From: Lonicera japonica
Lineage: Eukaryota > Streptophyta > Magnoliopsida > Dipsacales > Caprifoliaceae
Direction of reading: 5' to 3'
DNA: 64,000 nucleotides
Assembly (NCBI GenBank): GCA_021464415.1
Contig: CM038467.1
Coordinates: forward strand, 15,951,411 to 16,015,410
The position numbers and the translations under genes are program-made. Shown piece after piece: positions 13,201 to 27,900 of this stretch (position 1 is its first letter; each line of letters starts with the position of its first letter). The notes below the pieces were generated by a model, which was not told the origin of the DNA, ran no database searches, and worked only from the letters and a program-made list of their open reading frames with translations.

Positions 13201-14499
13201 ACACACTCTTAATTTGGTGGTGTTACATAATCAATTTTATTTGGGTACATATATAGTAAATTATTAAAAAAAAAGGTACATTATATTATGTAACTAGGTG
13301 CGATATATTGTGAATGAGGCTGACAATTGGAGTCAAAATAATCAAACTGTGACCTCAACTTAACAACAACATACATATAATATCAATTAAAAACCAACAA
13401 TAATTCCAAGTACATATTGTCGTACTTAATTAAAAACCAGCTCGTACAAGTGGACGACTTTGTTGATTAATTAATGGAGGACCAAGACTTCACCGTTTCA
13501 CACGATACCTACTTCCACCTAGCTAGCTATCATTAATCCGCCAATGAGGATTATATATATATATTAGTCATATTTATTTTCTTCAACTTGAATTAATGGA
13601 GAAGAGAATTCTTCATCATCATAATTCACACATATATACCGTTAATAATTAGTTATTGGACTTAAGGTACATTAATGAAAGTTCGAGAAAATGGTTGTTA
13701 TACCTTGAAATTCTTGCCAAACCATCGTCATTTCCTCCTATTTTGTTTCAGAATGCTCTAACGATTCTAACTCATGCATATATAAGATAAAAATGTGAGA
13801 GGATTTCAACATTAATCTTGACGTCTTATACTCTTGCCCAAGGGTTATAAATGGACAAACATTATATTTTGATAATATTCCTTCTTCCTTTTTTAATGAG
13901 CTAATTAAGGTTGGCAATAGTTCGGTTAAATGCAGCATGTAACTCACGCGTAGTTAGTTTTTGATGAAAATGGATGACATTTGCACCTACACCCAGCTAA
14001 TTCTTAAAACAAAAGAGAACCCAAGTTTAATTTTACCTATTATAGCAGTATCTAAGTCTAAAAAACCCTTCAAAATGTTTAACGTTCAACAATAACACTT
14101 ACATATGTACCATCGTAAGATTATGTACGTTGATTAAAACTCAAGAATGATACCATACCATTAATTTGGAAAGTCTTGAAAAAGGATAATATATAAATTT
14201 TAATTATTGACAATTTGACGGAGGAGTACTGAGAAATATTATCCATTTAATTACAACGACAGGCCAGACATATATTAGTTTGAAATTAGAGAGTGCTTTT
14301 AGCCTGATTTTGAATCTGGTGATTTCACACTACTTTTCCGTGGTAGAAAAATGAGAAATGAATAAGAAAGGAGCAATATATATATAGACTTTAATCTTCC
14401 TACATAAACACACCAGTCATGCACCAACAACCGTACGCACCCACCTACATTAGCCGCACTACCAATCACGAGTGCCAGACTACTGACATTAATATATAT

Positions 14500-14735
14500 A
14501 TATATATATATACAGTCCCCTTCTCATGTATATCAATTTTTCGGTTAACACACTTTTTGATTGATTTTTTTTATGAAATTTGGTGAAAATGATCTACTTA
14601 TTACAGATATAATATCTACCAAGTTTCATGAACAAATTCTTCTATTTATCCCCTCGAAAATGACGGTCCTTAAGTTAGTTAACTTAAGGATGATTCTTAA
14701 TAGAAGGGGATTGATATACATATAAGGATGCGCCA
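14500..14735. repeat. Interspersed repeat, copy 1 of 3
   Basis: Shares blocks with 24560-24960 and 51470-51980: a segment like ATGAAATTTGGTG, then GATGATCT-type motifs in inverted arrangement, then TTTATCCCCTC and AAAATGACGGTCCTT. The edges carry TACAGTCCCC and a degenerate complement. This looks like a foldback-type MITE family; no target duplication was found. Confidence 0.5.
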
Positions 14736-15889
14736 TAACAAGTATGTTGTATTATAGGTCATGGTGCATATCTTTTATTAATTTACATCTAACAGATCAT
14801 AATAAAACAATTAAAATTGAATTCTATAACCTAAATTAAGTTAGAATAAAAGTACGAATGCGTCACTCTATATCACAGATCGAACTTAATATATATAAAT
14901 GGAAAGATTGGATCAATGCTAAAGTTATTAAACAACTCAGCATGCATACACCGTACCGACTAAGATGTCTACAACAGGGGGGAGGGAAACTGCTGCATGC
15001 CAACATATATATATATATATATATATATAACAAGTGAAATCCGAAGTCAAGACGTTGCTCACGAGCCATACCACCATGTCAACCCTTGCGCTCGCTCAAA
15101 TTCAAACCGCTATATACACTTGCTGCCTAACCAGATAAAAGAAATTAATAATCATGCCACCATGCTTTAATTAATTTATCATTCACATTAGATCGAATTG
15201 TTTTCTATTCTTTCACATGCAGAGAATTAATGGGTGTATATATATATATATATATATATATTAAGTACACTTAATTACTTAGAAGCTAGCTCATCTTTGC
15301 ATTTTGACCTAGCTAGCTAGCTAGATCTGCCTAAACGTTATTTTAATTAACGATTTAAATAATTAATTAAGATAGTCATTATATATAGTTTGGTTGCTTC
15401 GATCTATGTATAATTCTAGCTGTACTTTAGTTTGTATTAGGGGTACGTGTTATTTGGAACGCCGGCCGCGTTTGCTAAAAATAAATGTTTTGGTAAACCC
15501 TTTCTAATTAAATCCCATAAAAATTAAGATAATTATAAAATTTGAAATCGCAAGCAAAGTCAACGAATGCCCCCCTCTCATTCAAAAGCTCCAACGTAAG
15601 GAGTTAAGTTTAGCTTAATTAATACTCCTGCAGCGTGATCGATGCAATATTCTATAGGGAGAAATTAATTGTTAATTTTTATTTTTTGTTGAAGTCTGTG
15701 TTTATAATATATAGGTAATAATTATTTTATGTTTTAATTCTTTTCTTTTCTTTTCTTTTCTTTTTTTAATTTTCTTCGGTAAAAGATGTGTATATGTCAA
15801 CATTTGTTGAACAAAATTTATTTATTTTCTTTAAAATGGCAGGTCGAAGTACGCTACTTTCTAAAAAATTTCAATAATTTTGAGGGGGG

Positions 15890-16110
15890 ATAACTCACCA
15901 AGAGTGGCCGAGCGTGTTCAATCGCTGCATGTTGGCGGCTTTAAAATACCAGGTTCAAATGAAAACTTCCAAATTAAGTCCCACCAAGTATGACATCTCT
16001 GGTGACTAGTGTTGATACGTACCCTCCACGAACGGAGATTAATCGAGGTGCACAAAAGTTAATTTGGATATCCCATAAGAATGAATTAAACCCTCAAATC
16101 ATAATAATAA
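15890..16110 (+). mobile_element. SINE-like sequence (tRNA-derived)
   Basis: AGAGTGGCCGAGCGTG resembles a pol III A box of tRNA type, and CCAGGTTCAAATG about 50 bp later resembles a B box. The rest continues about 110 bp to an A-rich end made of AAT triplets (near 16100-16125). This order fits a plant SINE. The A box is imperfect and no flanking duplication was found. Confidence 0.5.
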
Positions 16111-16658
16111 TAATAAATAAATAAAAAAGAGCAATAAATAACCTGATTTTTAGTATTACGGGAGAGACTCAAACACGGGAAGGAAGACTCCATTTTAGCA
16201 AAATTTTGTGTGCACATATCAATGCAGTGTCCAAAAAAAAAGATAGAACATCTAAAAAAATTGTCACCTTTACTTGCTTTTATTTTGCTTTTTCTATATT
16301 TAATAAATTACTGGAATCTTTTCTGGAGGATATAAAATTAAAAATTGGAAAACAACAACGGGTAAATACACTATTGCGTTTGACACTTTACCCCCTTATT
16401 TATGAAAGTCTGCCATGCCCCTAAATTATCTGTCATTAAATTGACATAGTTGCCTTTGTATTAGTAATATATTTTCTCGTTTAATTTTTAAGAAAAAAAA
16501 TAATATTAAGCTTGAGACCCCTTAAAAAAAATTCCTAAATCTGCCCATCCCCACCTCCCCAAGCAGTAGCCCACGGTTATCATCCTCAAACCTACACCCC
16601 CATCCCACCTTGTACCCATATACATCCTCTCACCCTCCCTCAACAACCACCACCGTTC

Positions 16659-16660
<2 letters not shown>

Positions 16661-16712
<52 letters not shown>
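16661..16712 (+). repeat. (CT)n microsatellite
   Basis: About 26 uninterrupted CT units. The open frame running through it is only Ser/Leu repeat and is not a gene. Confidence 0.95.
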
Positions 16713-16714
<2 letters not shown>

Positions 16715-18027
16715 TTTATTTCTCTTTTCTTTTTTCTATATTTTGCTTTGTATTTTTTATTTTTAAAATTTTGTAGGAGCAATTATTTCATTTTATGATT
16801 TAAGTTATAAAGGTCAATAGTTGAAGAGGGTTTCCTGTCGATTTTTTATAAATTAAAGAATAAAGTAAACAAAAATTACTATAGCTCAAAGGGGTTTAGT
16901 GTTTTTACCCAAACAACAATTAGAAAAGAAGGAAGCGGTGGGGGGTGGTGATGGGGTTTTTTTTTTTTCTTTTTAGAATAGGGAATGAAATTCACCACAC
17001 TAACATCTCAAGGGAAGGATTATAAGCTATATCTATATTACATATAAAAAGTAGGAATTTATATATTTTTCTATTACTATTTTTAACTTTATTTTATTTT
17101 GCTAAAATAATTAAATAAGTTAAATTTTATGTTGAATTAAATGTTTTGTATAAAACTTATATATAACTTCATAACAAATTTCACAAGAATGAAACTATTT
17201 AACAATTCGTAATAAAATTTTAAAGCTTCTAGAGTGAATTAGAATTTCGTTATAAAGTTCACTACAAAAATCCTTATATTAAACTCTACTTTACTTCATT
17301 ACTTTTAACATTATAAATTTATATAAAATTTATATATTCTATAACTTATTTGTTTATTTATAATTATGTTTATTATTTAAAACAAAAAAAAATGAGAATA
17401 TATTATAGTGGTGGCTCGGTAAAACATTTATGTTATATATCATCAGACATAAGTGAAGCTTTTTTTATTAATATTTTTTATGTTATATAGTCTTTTATTT
17501 ATGTAAGTGTTATATTATTATTTGATACTGTACATAAAAATCCAACATACTTTTAATATAATTAATTGTCCACCAATTCTAAAAATTTATTAAAAATACA
17601 TTACTCTCTCTTATGTTTCTGATCAAAAGTTCGCTTGATCATCCATGTACTAAATATTCACTAGAATTTTTTATCATGTATGTACAACATTTGTCTATAA
17701 TATACAAAGTCTATGATTTTCGTATAATCATTAATTAAATTTTGTACTAGATACTATGTATTTTTTGTTATTATTATTATCTTTATTTCATACTTCATAC
17801 TTCATACTAACCATTTAATTCCTAATATGTACGTGTTGATTAATAAACTTAATCACATTTGCGGATCACTAAAATCGTACAAAAACTAGTTTTCCAAAAA
17901 GTACGAGAGGGGTGTGAATGAGTCAAAAGCACCTTTAGGAATAATTACAGGCACAATTTTAAGTAATACTAGTTTTTTAACCTGCAAGATGTGCGGGCAC
18001 ATTTATGAATTTATATATATATATGGA

Positions 18028-18179
18028 GAGAGCGTTTCACATACGGACCGGTCCGTATGGACCGAGACCTTTAGCGACGGTTTTCCGTCGCAAATATATT
18101 GGGGGTATGTTTTTAGCGACAGAAAACCGTCGCTAAAGGTCCCGGTCCGTACGGACCGGTCCGCATGTGAAAATTTCCG
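18028..18179. mobile_element. Foldback MITE with long inverted repeats
   Basis: A 152-bp element that is nearly all inverted repeat. The arms contain CACATACGGACCGGTCCGTA and CCTTTAGCGACGGTTTTCC with their complements, separated by a loop of about 25 bp. A 10-bp direct repeat TATATATGGA flanks it (18018-18027, 18180-18189), which would fit a Mutator-type 9-10 bp duplication, although the flank is low-complexity. The arms are much richer in GC than the surroundings. Confidence 0.7.
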
Positions 18180-18490
18180 TATATATGGATATTTTATTTT
18201 TAATTATTTTTATTATTAAATGGATTTTAAATTAGAGATATATAATTATTATTTTTAATTGTAAGAGTTCTATAAAAATAACGGAAAGGGATTTAAGGAC
18301 TATTATCAAATAATAACATAAAAATTTAGTACAAGACTCATATATAAGAAAGAGAAAATATTAAAGTCTTGTTAAAATCTAATAGTATATATATATAAAT
18401 ATAATGCAATAAATATAAATATACGTGATAGCTAAATATAAACACTACTATATATATCAAATCTAATAGTGTATCTATATATATAAATAT

Positions 18491-18620
18491 AATGCCATAA
18501 ATAATATTACACATGGCAGCTAAAGACATTTCTTAACACTTAATGCTATAAATCTAATGCAATAAATAATATTACACATGACAACTAAAGACATTTGTTA
18601 ACATTTAATGCAATAAATCT
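18491..18620. repeat. Tandem duplication, 65-bp period
   Basis: Two 65-bp units (starting 18491 and 18556) that differ at few positions, with a more diverged, shorter relative just upstream (about 18380-18480). No coding content. Confidence 0.75.
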
Positions 18621-18652
18621 TCTCACTTCTCTCATTTTATATATATGCTATT

Positions 18653-18684
<32 letters not shown>

Positions 18685-18998
18685 ACGTGTCTGTCTATTA
18701 GTAAACGTATGACAACCCCGCCACATTGGAACAGTTCACTCAATATTGTGAAATATATAATCAGGCATAAATTGTTTGTACATTCATTAAAAATAACAAA
18801 TAAATCCCCTGCTGCCGCATATACTACCAAAAATGGACTGACTAGATGATCATTATCCCCACCTCCATCTAAAACCAAAACTCAAATCAAAACATAAAGT
18901 AACATAATATAATAACATACCACCACCACCTCCTCTCTTTTTTCTCAAATGACACAGGCTTTACGTGTGCACTATACCATTATTTTTTATATTTTATG

Positions 18999-21900
18999 TC
19001 ACAATTTCATAATTATTGGGCCTATACATGATTGGAACATATTGCTCAGAAGGAGCTGAACTTCTCCTGAGCTATGCTCGCTCCTGACCAGGTCTACCAA
19101 CATCGGGAATAATCGAGAAACGTAACTCCTAAATGCATCCTTCCCCAGTCCACTCAAAACCCGCAGTGCCGAGACAACTAGACAAGTCCTTGCACCCAAT
19201 TCTTCCTTCTTTGCAGTACCAAGTGGTAAAATCCAGTGAACCACCGCTGGGATACTATTATTATTACTACCTGGTTCCTGCTCATCAGATTCGGACATGG
19301 CACAGTCTAAGTATATCTTTAAAGCTTCTTCGCACACAGAAACAAGTTGTGGCTCTAACTTCATCTCCTCAGCCACAAACGGGTTATTGATGAGAACGTC
19401 GTGCAAAAAGTTGAGGTACCTTTGGTAGGACTCGTTCTCAAAGTGAACCATGGGCGGATCAGAGATGTCGAGGCTTGAGCATGCCCTCTGCAGCTTCATC
19501 TGTAGGGTTTTCTCGGCGTCCAATTGGTGGGCATGAGATGCAACCGACGAAAGTATATCAACAAGTATTGCAACATTACTGGCATACAGTGATTGATGGT
19601 GCATTCTGTACAAATCGGTTATTACCTGAGAGACAGAATAATAGGGATGAGAAACCATGTAATGGAACAAACCCATGGTAATAATTGCTGGGTCACTAAT
19701 TTCTTACAGCAAACATGTATCATTTATCTTGTTCAATAGATCTTAATGAGTGCTTTTTTAAATTCAGAATTTACTGAAAACAGGTTAGTGAAGTACACGA
19801 TAAATTGTTTTAAAATTCACATGTAAAAAAATTCGAGACAAAAAACATGAGTTATCTGGGTTCCAGTGTGCTCCTGTCATATATAAATTATTTATGAAAC
19901 TCTACATGCAGAGAGTAAAAGACTGGAAATGATTGCATCTGCCACGTCATATCCATTTTCACATAGACAAGCCATTGGAGGGAGATTTTCACTTGTTGAA
20001 TGTCTGAGATACACATTCTACTGCCTAGACAAGCCACTAGAGGATGCCTCAGAAAAACAGCTAAAGTATGAGGAATGGAAAACGTGGCTGTTAAATTGTC
20101 AACAATAGTCAAACATAAAAAAAGAAGTTTATTTGATAAAAGTTATGACAGGCTAATTTGAGCAACAACAGTCAACATTGCTTTTCGTTTTTACCCCAGA
20201 GAGAGAGTAATAACCTGTATAATAAGTAGCTGTGTGGCTATGTGACTCTTCATCCTTGAAACAACATATGCTGCAGTTTGCAAGTTGTCATCCTCAGAAA
20301 CCCCATTGACAAATCCATCGCCGGATAACATTTCTGAATCATTGTACGACTGAGAAATATCAAGAATCTCAATGCCATCCATTGTTCTCACAAGCTTTAA
20401 CAATCCTGGTCGGGTAGAAGCAGCTGCCTCTTTCAAAGCAATAAATATGAGTGCCCATTCATCTTCCAATAGTCTATATCCCAATTCACTCGCAAAACAC
20501 ATCAACGCCGATACCCCAGTGCTTGCAGAACCTTGAACTGGACTTTTTATGAAACCAGACAGAACAGAAGCCAAGCCAGGGAGTTGAGACCTCACAACAT
20601 TATAGAAACTGACAAATAGATCCACTAGACATTGAGCTGCCACTGTAGAAGTTTCGGAATCCCAGGTACATCCATCAGTATGCGCAGATCCGGAAGCTGG
20701 TGAAGACTGGTCTTCATCAATTTGACTCTCTTTATTGACGCTTGCAGACTTGAATATAGGAAAAATTACAGAATTGAAAACGTTAGTCCAAAATGGACGA
20801 GTAAAAAGATGACCATGATCCTTCAAAATGTTGAAAAGAACTTCCAAGGCACTTCTTCTGATGGCTGATCTTGGATCCGAGGTTAGTCTTGATAGCCCTG
20901 AAGTAGCATTGCATAATAATCTTAAAGCGCTATTTACAAGGTTATTATGCTGCATGGATGACAAAAAAATCACCAACAGCTATGGTTGAAAGCAATTTAC
21001 CTGTCAGCAAAGGCATCCAAAAGGTTACGTTGTCATCTTTATCTGTACCAGTTTGTCCATCTGATGCATCGTCATTTGGTATTGGAGTGGAAGAGTCACC
21101 ATCCTTACTTTTTTCGGTGCAAACAAGTCCCCCTTCAGCCAGTTTGACAGCACAGAACCGAAGAAAAGCAATGGCGTTGAAACTAACATCACTGTTAAAT
21201 CGACTGTTTGTGAAGGTGATGAGGCATCTAACACAATCGGTAAACGTCGCCGTCTCTGTCTCAGTAATATAAGGAAAATATTCTCTTACTATTTTTTCCA
21301 TAGTCTCAAAGGCTAGCAAGACTATGTTCTTCCGTTCATCAGCTGCAGCAGCTGTAAAAACCTACATAAAAGAAAATTGAATTTTGCTAAATGAGACATA
21401 CTGTATCCTGAAATCAACCTGAACAACCGATCAGGTTCCATCTCACGCCATTGTGTATCCTGGCTTTTAATTAGCTTTAATTATGGATTCTTCTGGGATT
21501 CTAGAAGAATCATAAACTTAACTACAAGAATACTAATTTGTGCTGTGCTCCAACATTTACAAGCCAAGAAGAATCTGAGTACAAGTACTACGGTTAGCTT
21601 GAAAGTGAGAGAGAGAACAGAGTTGCCTAAAATAGAGAGCTGGAGTCAACTATGTTGAAACATTTTTTGTCTGAATAAATCACTATTTTGGAGAGTAAAA
21701 ATACAAATTTGTTTGAGATTCCTAGTACTAAATGTGTTGTGTTGGCAAATATTAATCTATGGAATATAGAAATCTTAATAAATAATATATAGATTTATAT
21801 TATATAATTTATTGCCTAGCGCACCCATATACTATTTCTTTTTTCAGAATTCTCGAATCCATATTATATCGCACCTGCGCCGTTACCCATATTTGTGCTT

Positions 21901-24900
21901 CATGGCAAATAACAATGCATTACAAACAGCTCTATAATGCCTGAATTTCCCGTAAAGATGACTCAGACATTTTTCTTCACAATGTCAATTCATTTCAATC
22001 GCTAAAAGTTACACATTTACACCATAACAATTAAAGCATTATGTACAATAATAGCAAATTTAGAACAAGCCGTGACAAAAAAAAAAAAAAAGAAATGGAA
22101 AAGGTTACTTACCATGAAAACACTCTTCCAGCCAGATTTTACATTACTGACACGGCTAAGGACCATCTGTGAAATACATCGAACTATTAGTTCCCTGATT
22201 TCAGCAGAGTTGCTTCTCTGCATGACAATCACAAACGGCCTCAGAAATTCATTCTGAAAATTGTAATTTGCAAGCTCCTCTCGCTCTAGGAATTTCATAG
22301 AGAGCTGCCTCAATGAATCCATGACAAATATGGCAACTGAGAGATTTTCTGACAAACCAACTGACACGAAGAAATCCGAGAGAACACTCCATATGCGAGA
22401 CCACACTAATCTGATGCGGTTCATATTGTAATGCCTGCAAAAGAGAATCCAAAGAGTGACTCGTCAAAAGAAGAGAAATCATATTGCACACTCATTTTCA
22501 ATTCCACCTCTCTATGGAAGTTTCTGCTTCAAAACAATGATATATGTAACTCATCATCAAGAAATTTTGAACATTCGCAACAGTGATTTATCCCCTTATA
22601 CCCGCATGAATGTATGCGTGTGTGTATATAGATACATAGAGAGAGAGAGAGAGAGAGAAATTTATCAGGAATATTAAAATGCTTAATATCTCCTCAGATT
22701 TAAAATTATATAGAGAAATATATATGTGGGTCTCAATGTATATGGCTGGAAATCAAGGCAAATGATTATCATAAAGGTAGTGCTGCCTAGTGGTTTAGAT
22801 CCCTGCATTCTTTCAAAAGGTTATAGCTTCAAATCTGTACCCACTCGTTTTCCTTAAAAATAAATTAACAAAGCATATATATTTAGACAGTTCAACGGCA
22901 AAGCACTAGCTCGCTTGCACTTGACATATAGGATAGTTGTTGCAGGCCAGGTATAAAAGGGATAAAGGATAAGAATCTTACGCAACTTCAACTAGTTTTG
23001 TGAGGCTGAATACACGAGGATCCGTTGGGGACTGCAATTCTGACATGGAAACCTTGCAAAGGGCTTTCACAAAAGCCACAATTGCCTCACTATTTAACCT
23101 TTGGCTATGTGCAAAGATGTGATTCAACTCAAAGTTCCCAATCTGATCGAGCAGATTCAAATTTGAAATAAAGTTACTAATTTGTTCAGGAGTAACCAGC
23201 CCCGAGGCGTTAACTCCACGATGGGGACTGTCATATGAACCCCCTCGCACAACAGCCATCACTGCTGGATTCTGGAGACTTCCTTTCTTCTTTAGGTTTG
23301 TAAACCCTGTCGCTTTCTGTGCTTTTTCATCAGTTTCAGTGTTTGATGCAGAGAAATAGGATGCATCAGATGGAGCCCCCTCTCCCAACAGTTGCAGATG
23401 TTCAAATCGGGAAAGGCATGTTAATATATGTTCCCAAGCTTCCTGAAGATAATTTCCATCTTCAATAGCAATAGATATCATTGCCTGCAAAAGTGACACA
23501 TGTTTCTAAGTTGTATAAAAAAGATGGAAAATATGAACTAGCTACTGAAATAAATACACATGGTTCCATATTGCATAGTCTACACTGACCCTAGGAAAGT
23601 TGAATGACCACAATTTCGTTGTTCTATACTGACAGAGGATATTGCTAGTAATCAGAATTAATTGCCTACCTTCACTGCGTCAACATTTTTTTGCTTCATA
23701 TCTGCAGCACAGTGGAGGTTAGTAAACTTGGCCACTGTAGTAACAAAAGCATCTCTCTGGGTCTGCATACCCATCACTGCTGTAACATGAACAGCATGAC
23801 GGAAACCGAATAAACATTGGGAAGTAGCAGACTTGTCATCACTCTGATCCAGAGTTACACTATACGCAGCTAGCATTGGACCCCAACACACCTCAATCAT
23901 AAACCTTAATATTGCTGCATCTACAACAGTATAATAAACAGACCTGCAACACCACATCAAATTAAAAGTGGTTAATAAATTCTACCATGGGAGACAACTT
24001 TTGTAAATAACTTGCAGTGAGTTGACTAATAAGGAAGTTGAACTTTGGAAGTTGCTATAACTTACTCTGATTTACCGGATTTCGCCTTGAACTGCTCTTG
24101 GATGTGCTTTATAAGGAGTCCATTTGCACCCAATGGTTTTTCTTCTGGCTGCTTCCAAACTAGATTGAGTATACCATCCAAGCCCAGTAGTTTATTAACA
24201 CTGTTGGCCTGCTTACTCTGAGGTACAGAAGTGTCGGCTTTCATCTTAATCTCATTCTTTACAATTTGATCATAGAGGGCACCCAAATACTCTTCAGGTA
24301 AGTCCTTCCCATCATCAATCCCTCGGTTATTTCGGATAAAGTCAGACTTTGTCATCTTTAATAGCCAAACCCAATGCAAAAATGGAAGTCAGAACGGAAT
24401 CTAAAATCAAATCTACATTGACTAGCATCATCTAGAAATTGTGAGCACCGACGAGTGACAAATAAGAGAAAATAGACTTAGGTAGGGGCGTATAAAACCG
24501 ATTGGACTGACAGACCTAGCCACTTATTAGGTAAGAAATGATGAAACCCTATCTTTTATGATCATCCTCCTTGTATAAATAATTAAATATATACATATAG
24601 CCCCATAGGTGAATAGATGAATATTTTCATGAAACTGCGTAGAGATGATCGTTATAATGGGTAAATTATCTCCAACAAATTTCATCAAAGGAACCAATTT
24701 AGAAGCAGGTGAGATGATCGTCTAAAATTTCAATAGCTAAAAATGAACATATATCAATTTTTCATTATACCCACTTCCAGATTTAATTTTGTGATTAAAT
24801 TTTGTGGCAGTGATCTACTCTTATTATGGAGATCATCTCCCAACTAATTTCATAACTAAATTCATCCGCTTATCCCTTGAAATGAATGGTCCTTTTTCTT

Positions 24901-27900
24901 GAAGAGAAGACCATCCTCTTTAAAGTGGGACTGTATATGTATATATACATAATGATTTGGATTTGCAGTTTGACTATGGGTTTGAATACACTCTAGATCA
25001 AACAGCATGCCTTGAATCTGGTCTTATTTTCTAAGTTTTATAGTTCATTGCCTCTCCCACCATTAATTTCTCTTCTCCCACCTGTGATTCATCTCCAACG
25101 AAACTGACCAACCTGATTAAAGCTGAAAGCCCGAACCAACAGTTTGTTCATCCATCAACAAAGTGGAACAACCAACAAGGTCAGTACGGTCTCCGGAAAT
25201 CACACACGGCTCAGTTAACCGTGCACACCCCTAGACTTAAGTTTTACGGAAATACATACACCATAGACCACAAGATGCCCAAGTCACAAAAGGTACAATA
25301 CGATTTTAAACACACAGTAAAAGACCAAGAAGCCAACCAAAACTAGCAAGGACGAAATCAGAAGAAAACATATCAAGGAACTGATTTTAGTACAAAACAC
25401 TGATTATAATAGAAGTGAATGGAAATCGAGAACTTGTTTCACAATTCTATAGATGTAGAGCAAAACAAAGAGCAAGGCTCACCTTGTCTTTTACCATGCT
25501 ATTGTGGGCATCTGTGTTGAGCATTATCACAGAGTAAGCAAGGACATAAGCAGTTTCAGCACTAGAAAATGAACTAGGATTGCATTTACAAAAGCGCTCA
25601 GCAAATTTTTCCATGATGCGGTCAATCTTCTGTGCCTCTCCAGGTAATCTGAAGCCCCTTAGGAAAAATCTAATTGCCTCGCCAAAGTCCATTTTTTCAA
25701 AGTTAAAGGAATCGACATATGCATGCATAACTTTCAAAGGAAACTCGTCTCTTTCACCCAAATAGTCACCAATCATACTTTCATTCAGACCAGAAGCTTT
25801 CTTCAAAAAAGACGCCACCGCTTCTGGAGTACCACTGATTTTTTTGCTACTTACCAAAAAGTCAATGCCCTTAGAAGGTTTTCGATTAAACAGAGAAACA
25901 CCTTTCTGCATTTAACCAGTAAAATTATCACTACTAATTACACCGGAATATTCTCAAGTGTCAATATACACAGCATAGTGAAGAGATGACTAAGCGTTAT
26001 AAATAATAATGCAACAATCATGTTATTGCTCAACCTGAAGCTCTAATTTATAAGTTCGGCGTTGCTCGAGAGTAGCAGCATCTGAGATTCCAGGAGTAGC
26101 TTCTGAATGCAGCTCAAGGTCGGGAAGACTGACTTCATCTCCTCCGAGGCTTGCGTGGTTGTCTACAATATTCTCATTATCAGAGGTGTTTGGCAGAGAA
26201 AACTCTCCTATTCTCAGCTGTTGGTCCATCCAAACTCCCATTGACTTAATGATTCTAACCAAGCACTTCACTGATTCAAGACGAAATGTAAGGTCGTGGG
26301 CAGGAGACAAAGTAGTAGTAGAACCAGGAGGTGGGCCTAGAGCAGTTTTCAGAAGGCCATTGACAGTCCTGCAAATATCTGATGGAATTAAAAGGGTTTT
26401 AATACAATTGACTACACGCATTGCCAAACTGAAATGACAACTAGAAAACTGCGGAAAATTACAGCATAGTTGGATGATACACAAATGGGAGGGAAACAAA
26501 TGAGTGACTTCTAAACTAAATAAGCATAGAAAGACCATTGGTGCACTGAAAACGGAGAATAAATAGAAAGCCCCATGTCTGACAGTACACATCAGAACGA
26601 AAGATAACTGTTCAACATATATGTCTTTAGTTTTTCCTGGTGTTCATTTTGGCTTCAAAGGATCTCCACGGACATTCTCAATGAGGCCAACATTGGGAAT
26701 AGCACAAAAGCTATTTATAATGTCCACCTAGTTCTGACCACTGTTAGTACATGGGTCCATGTTATATCAGCATCTGATCGCACATGTGTGCACCAAGTGC
26801 AGGATTCATCTAAGAGTAGGTGAATGTGTTTAAGTGTTGACTCTCAACCCAAATCCAAAGTCGCGGACAAAGCCTAAATGTGTATCATCCTTGTTTTATA
26901 AACTCTTCGTTTTTCTTATTTCCTTCGTAAAATGGATCTATGTAAATATTAAATGATTATTAATGTTATTCTAGATTGTCTTTTTTAATGATTATAATAT
27001 ACAAACCCCAGGCTTCGCTTTGGTATGTCAAGATCGGGCACAGTTGTGATTTCCCTAATTTTTTTTTGATAAGAAACCAAAATTTATTAACATTGAAAAA
27101 TTTACAGAAGAAGGGACAAGATGTCCCCTACAGAAACCCAACAAGAAACACCGGGTGCCACATAAGCAACACTACTAAGACTCTAAAAACCAAAACATTC
27201 AAAAACAGCCTGCGAAACAGAAACCAAAAACAATTAATGTAAACAAATCTCAGCCCAGTTTCGCATAATGATATTAATCCCCAACCCTGAAAATTCCTTA
27301 GAAAATGACGCCCACAAACATGCCAAATAAATCACCATATCCCAAATGCCTTCCTTATCACATTCCTTATCTTCAAAAATACAAGCATTCCAATTTGACA
27401 CTATCGCTTTCTTTTTTCCATTAAAAAATTAAAAATGCAAGTAACAAGAATTGAACGATTGAACATAAGGAGGATGAAATAGTTTCTTACCACTGAATCA
27501 CCTTTTATATTTGTTATTCTATTTTAAACTACCTATATATGGATTTATATGCATCGCATCTGCTTGGCAAGCTAGTATTCTATCTTATCTTTTGAAATAC
27601 CTATGTATGAATCTCTTAAATATCAGTGACAGACGGAACCAGTTGAGAAAAAACAAATTGGTTCTCCTATCTTTTTGGTTGGAAGGGATCCGCCTTTCTG
27701 TTCAACGGAGCCCTGTTTAAATGTTATGTGTAGTTTGAACCTGGTTGATATTTCCCTTGCTCGGTTAGGTGGTTTGCTTTTATAATTGCCGTCATCACTC
27801 TTCCATTCCCACGAAACAATGAAAATGCATTTTCACATTACTGATTAAAAAAATGAACATACATTTTAGTTGGCTAGGTGAACAATTTGATTGCTGCATT

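Larger units (their letters stand above)
7894..18998. other. 11-kb region without a recognisable gene
   Basis: Upstream of HMGR (minus) and downstream of the BIG gene (minus). No open frame here shows a known domain or a believable exon chain; frames above 60 codons come from low-complexity T-rich or TA-rich DNA. The region holds TA microsatellites (near 8630, 14490, 15010, 15240), a poly-C run, a (CT)n tract, a palindromic duplication, SINE-like and MITE-like sequence listed separately. Around 10985-11060 is a stretch resembling a pol III A box (GGTTGGTCTAGTGGTAGGC) without a B box. Confidence 0.55.

Noticed and set aside
16610..16798. Ser/Leu repeat open frame
   Set aside because: Translation of the (CT)n microsatellite.
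22750..22860. Second SINE-like stretch in BIG intron 7
   Set aside because: CTGCCTAGTGGTTTAGATCC and CTTCAAATCTG resemble pol III boxes but are too degraded and lack tail and duplications.
27060..27400. Possible LINE fragment in BIG intron 2
   Set aside because: The text GATAAGAAACCAAAATTTATT recalls a common plant repeat, but no reverse transcriptase, tail or duplication could be shown.
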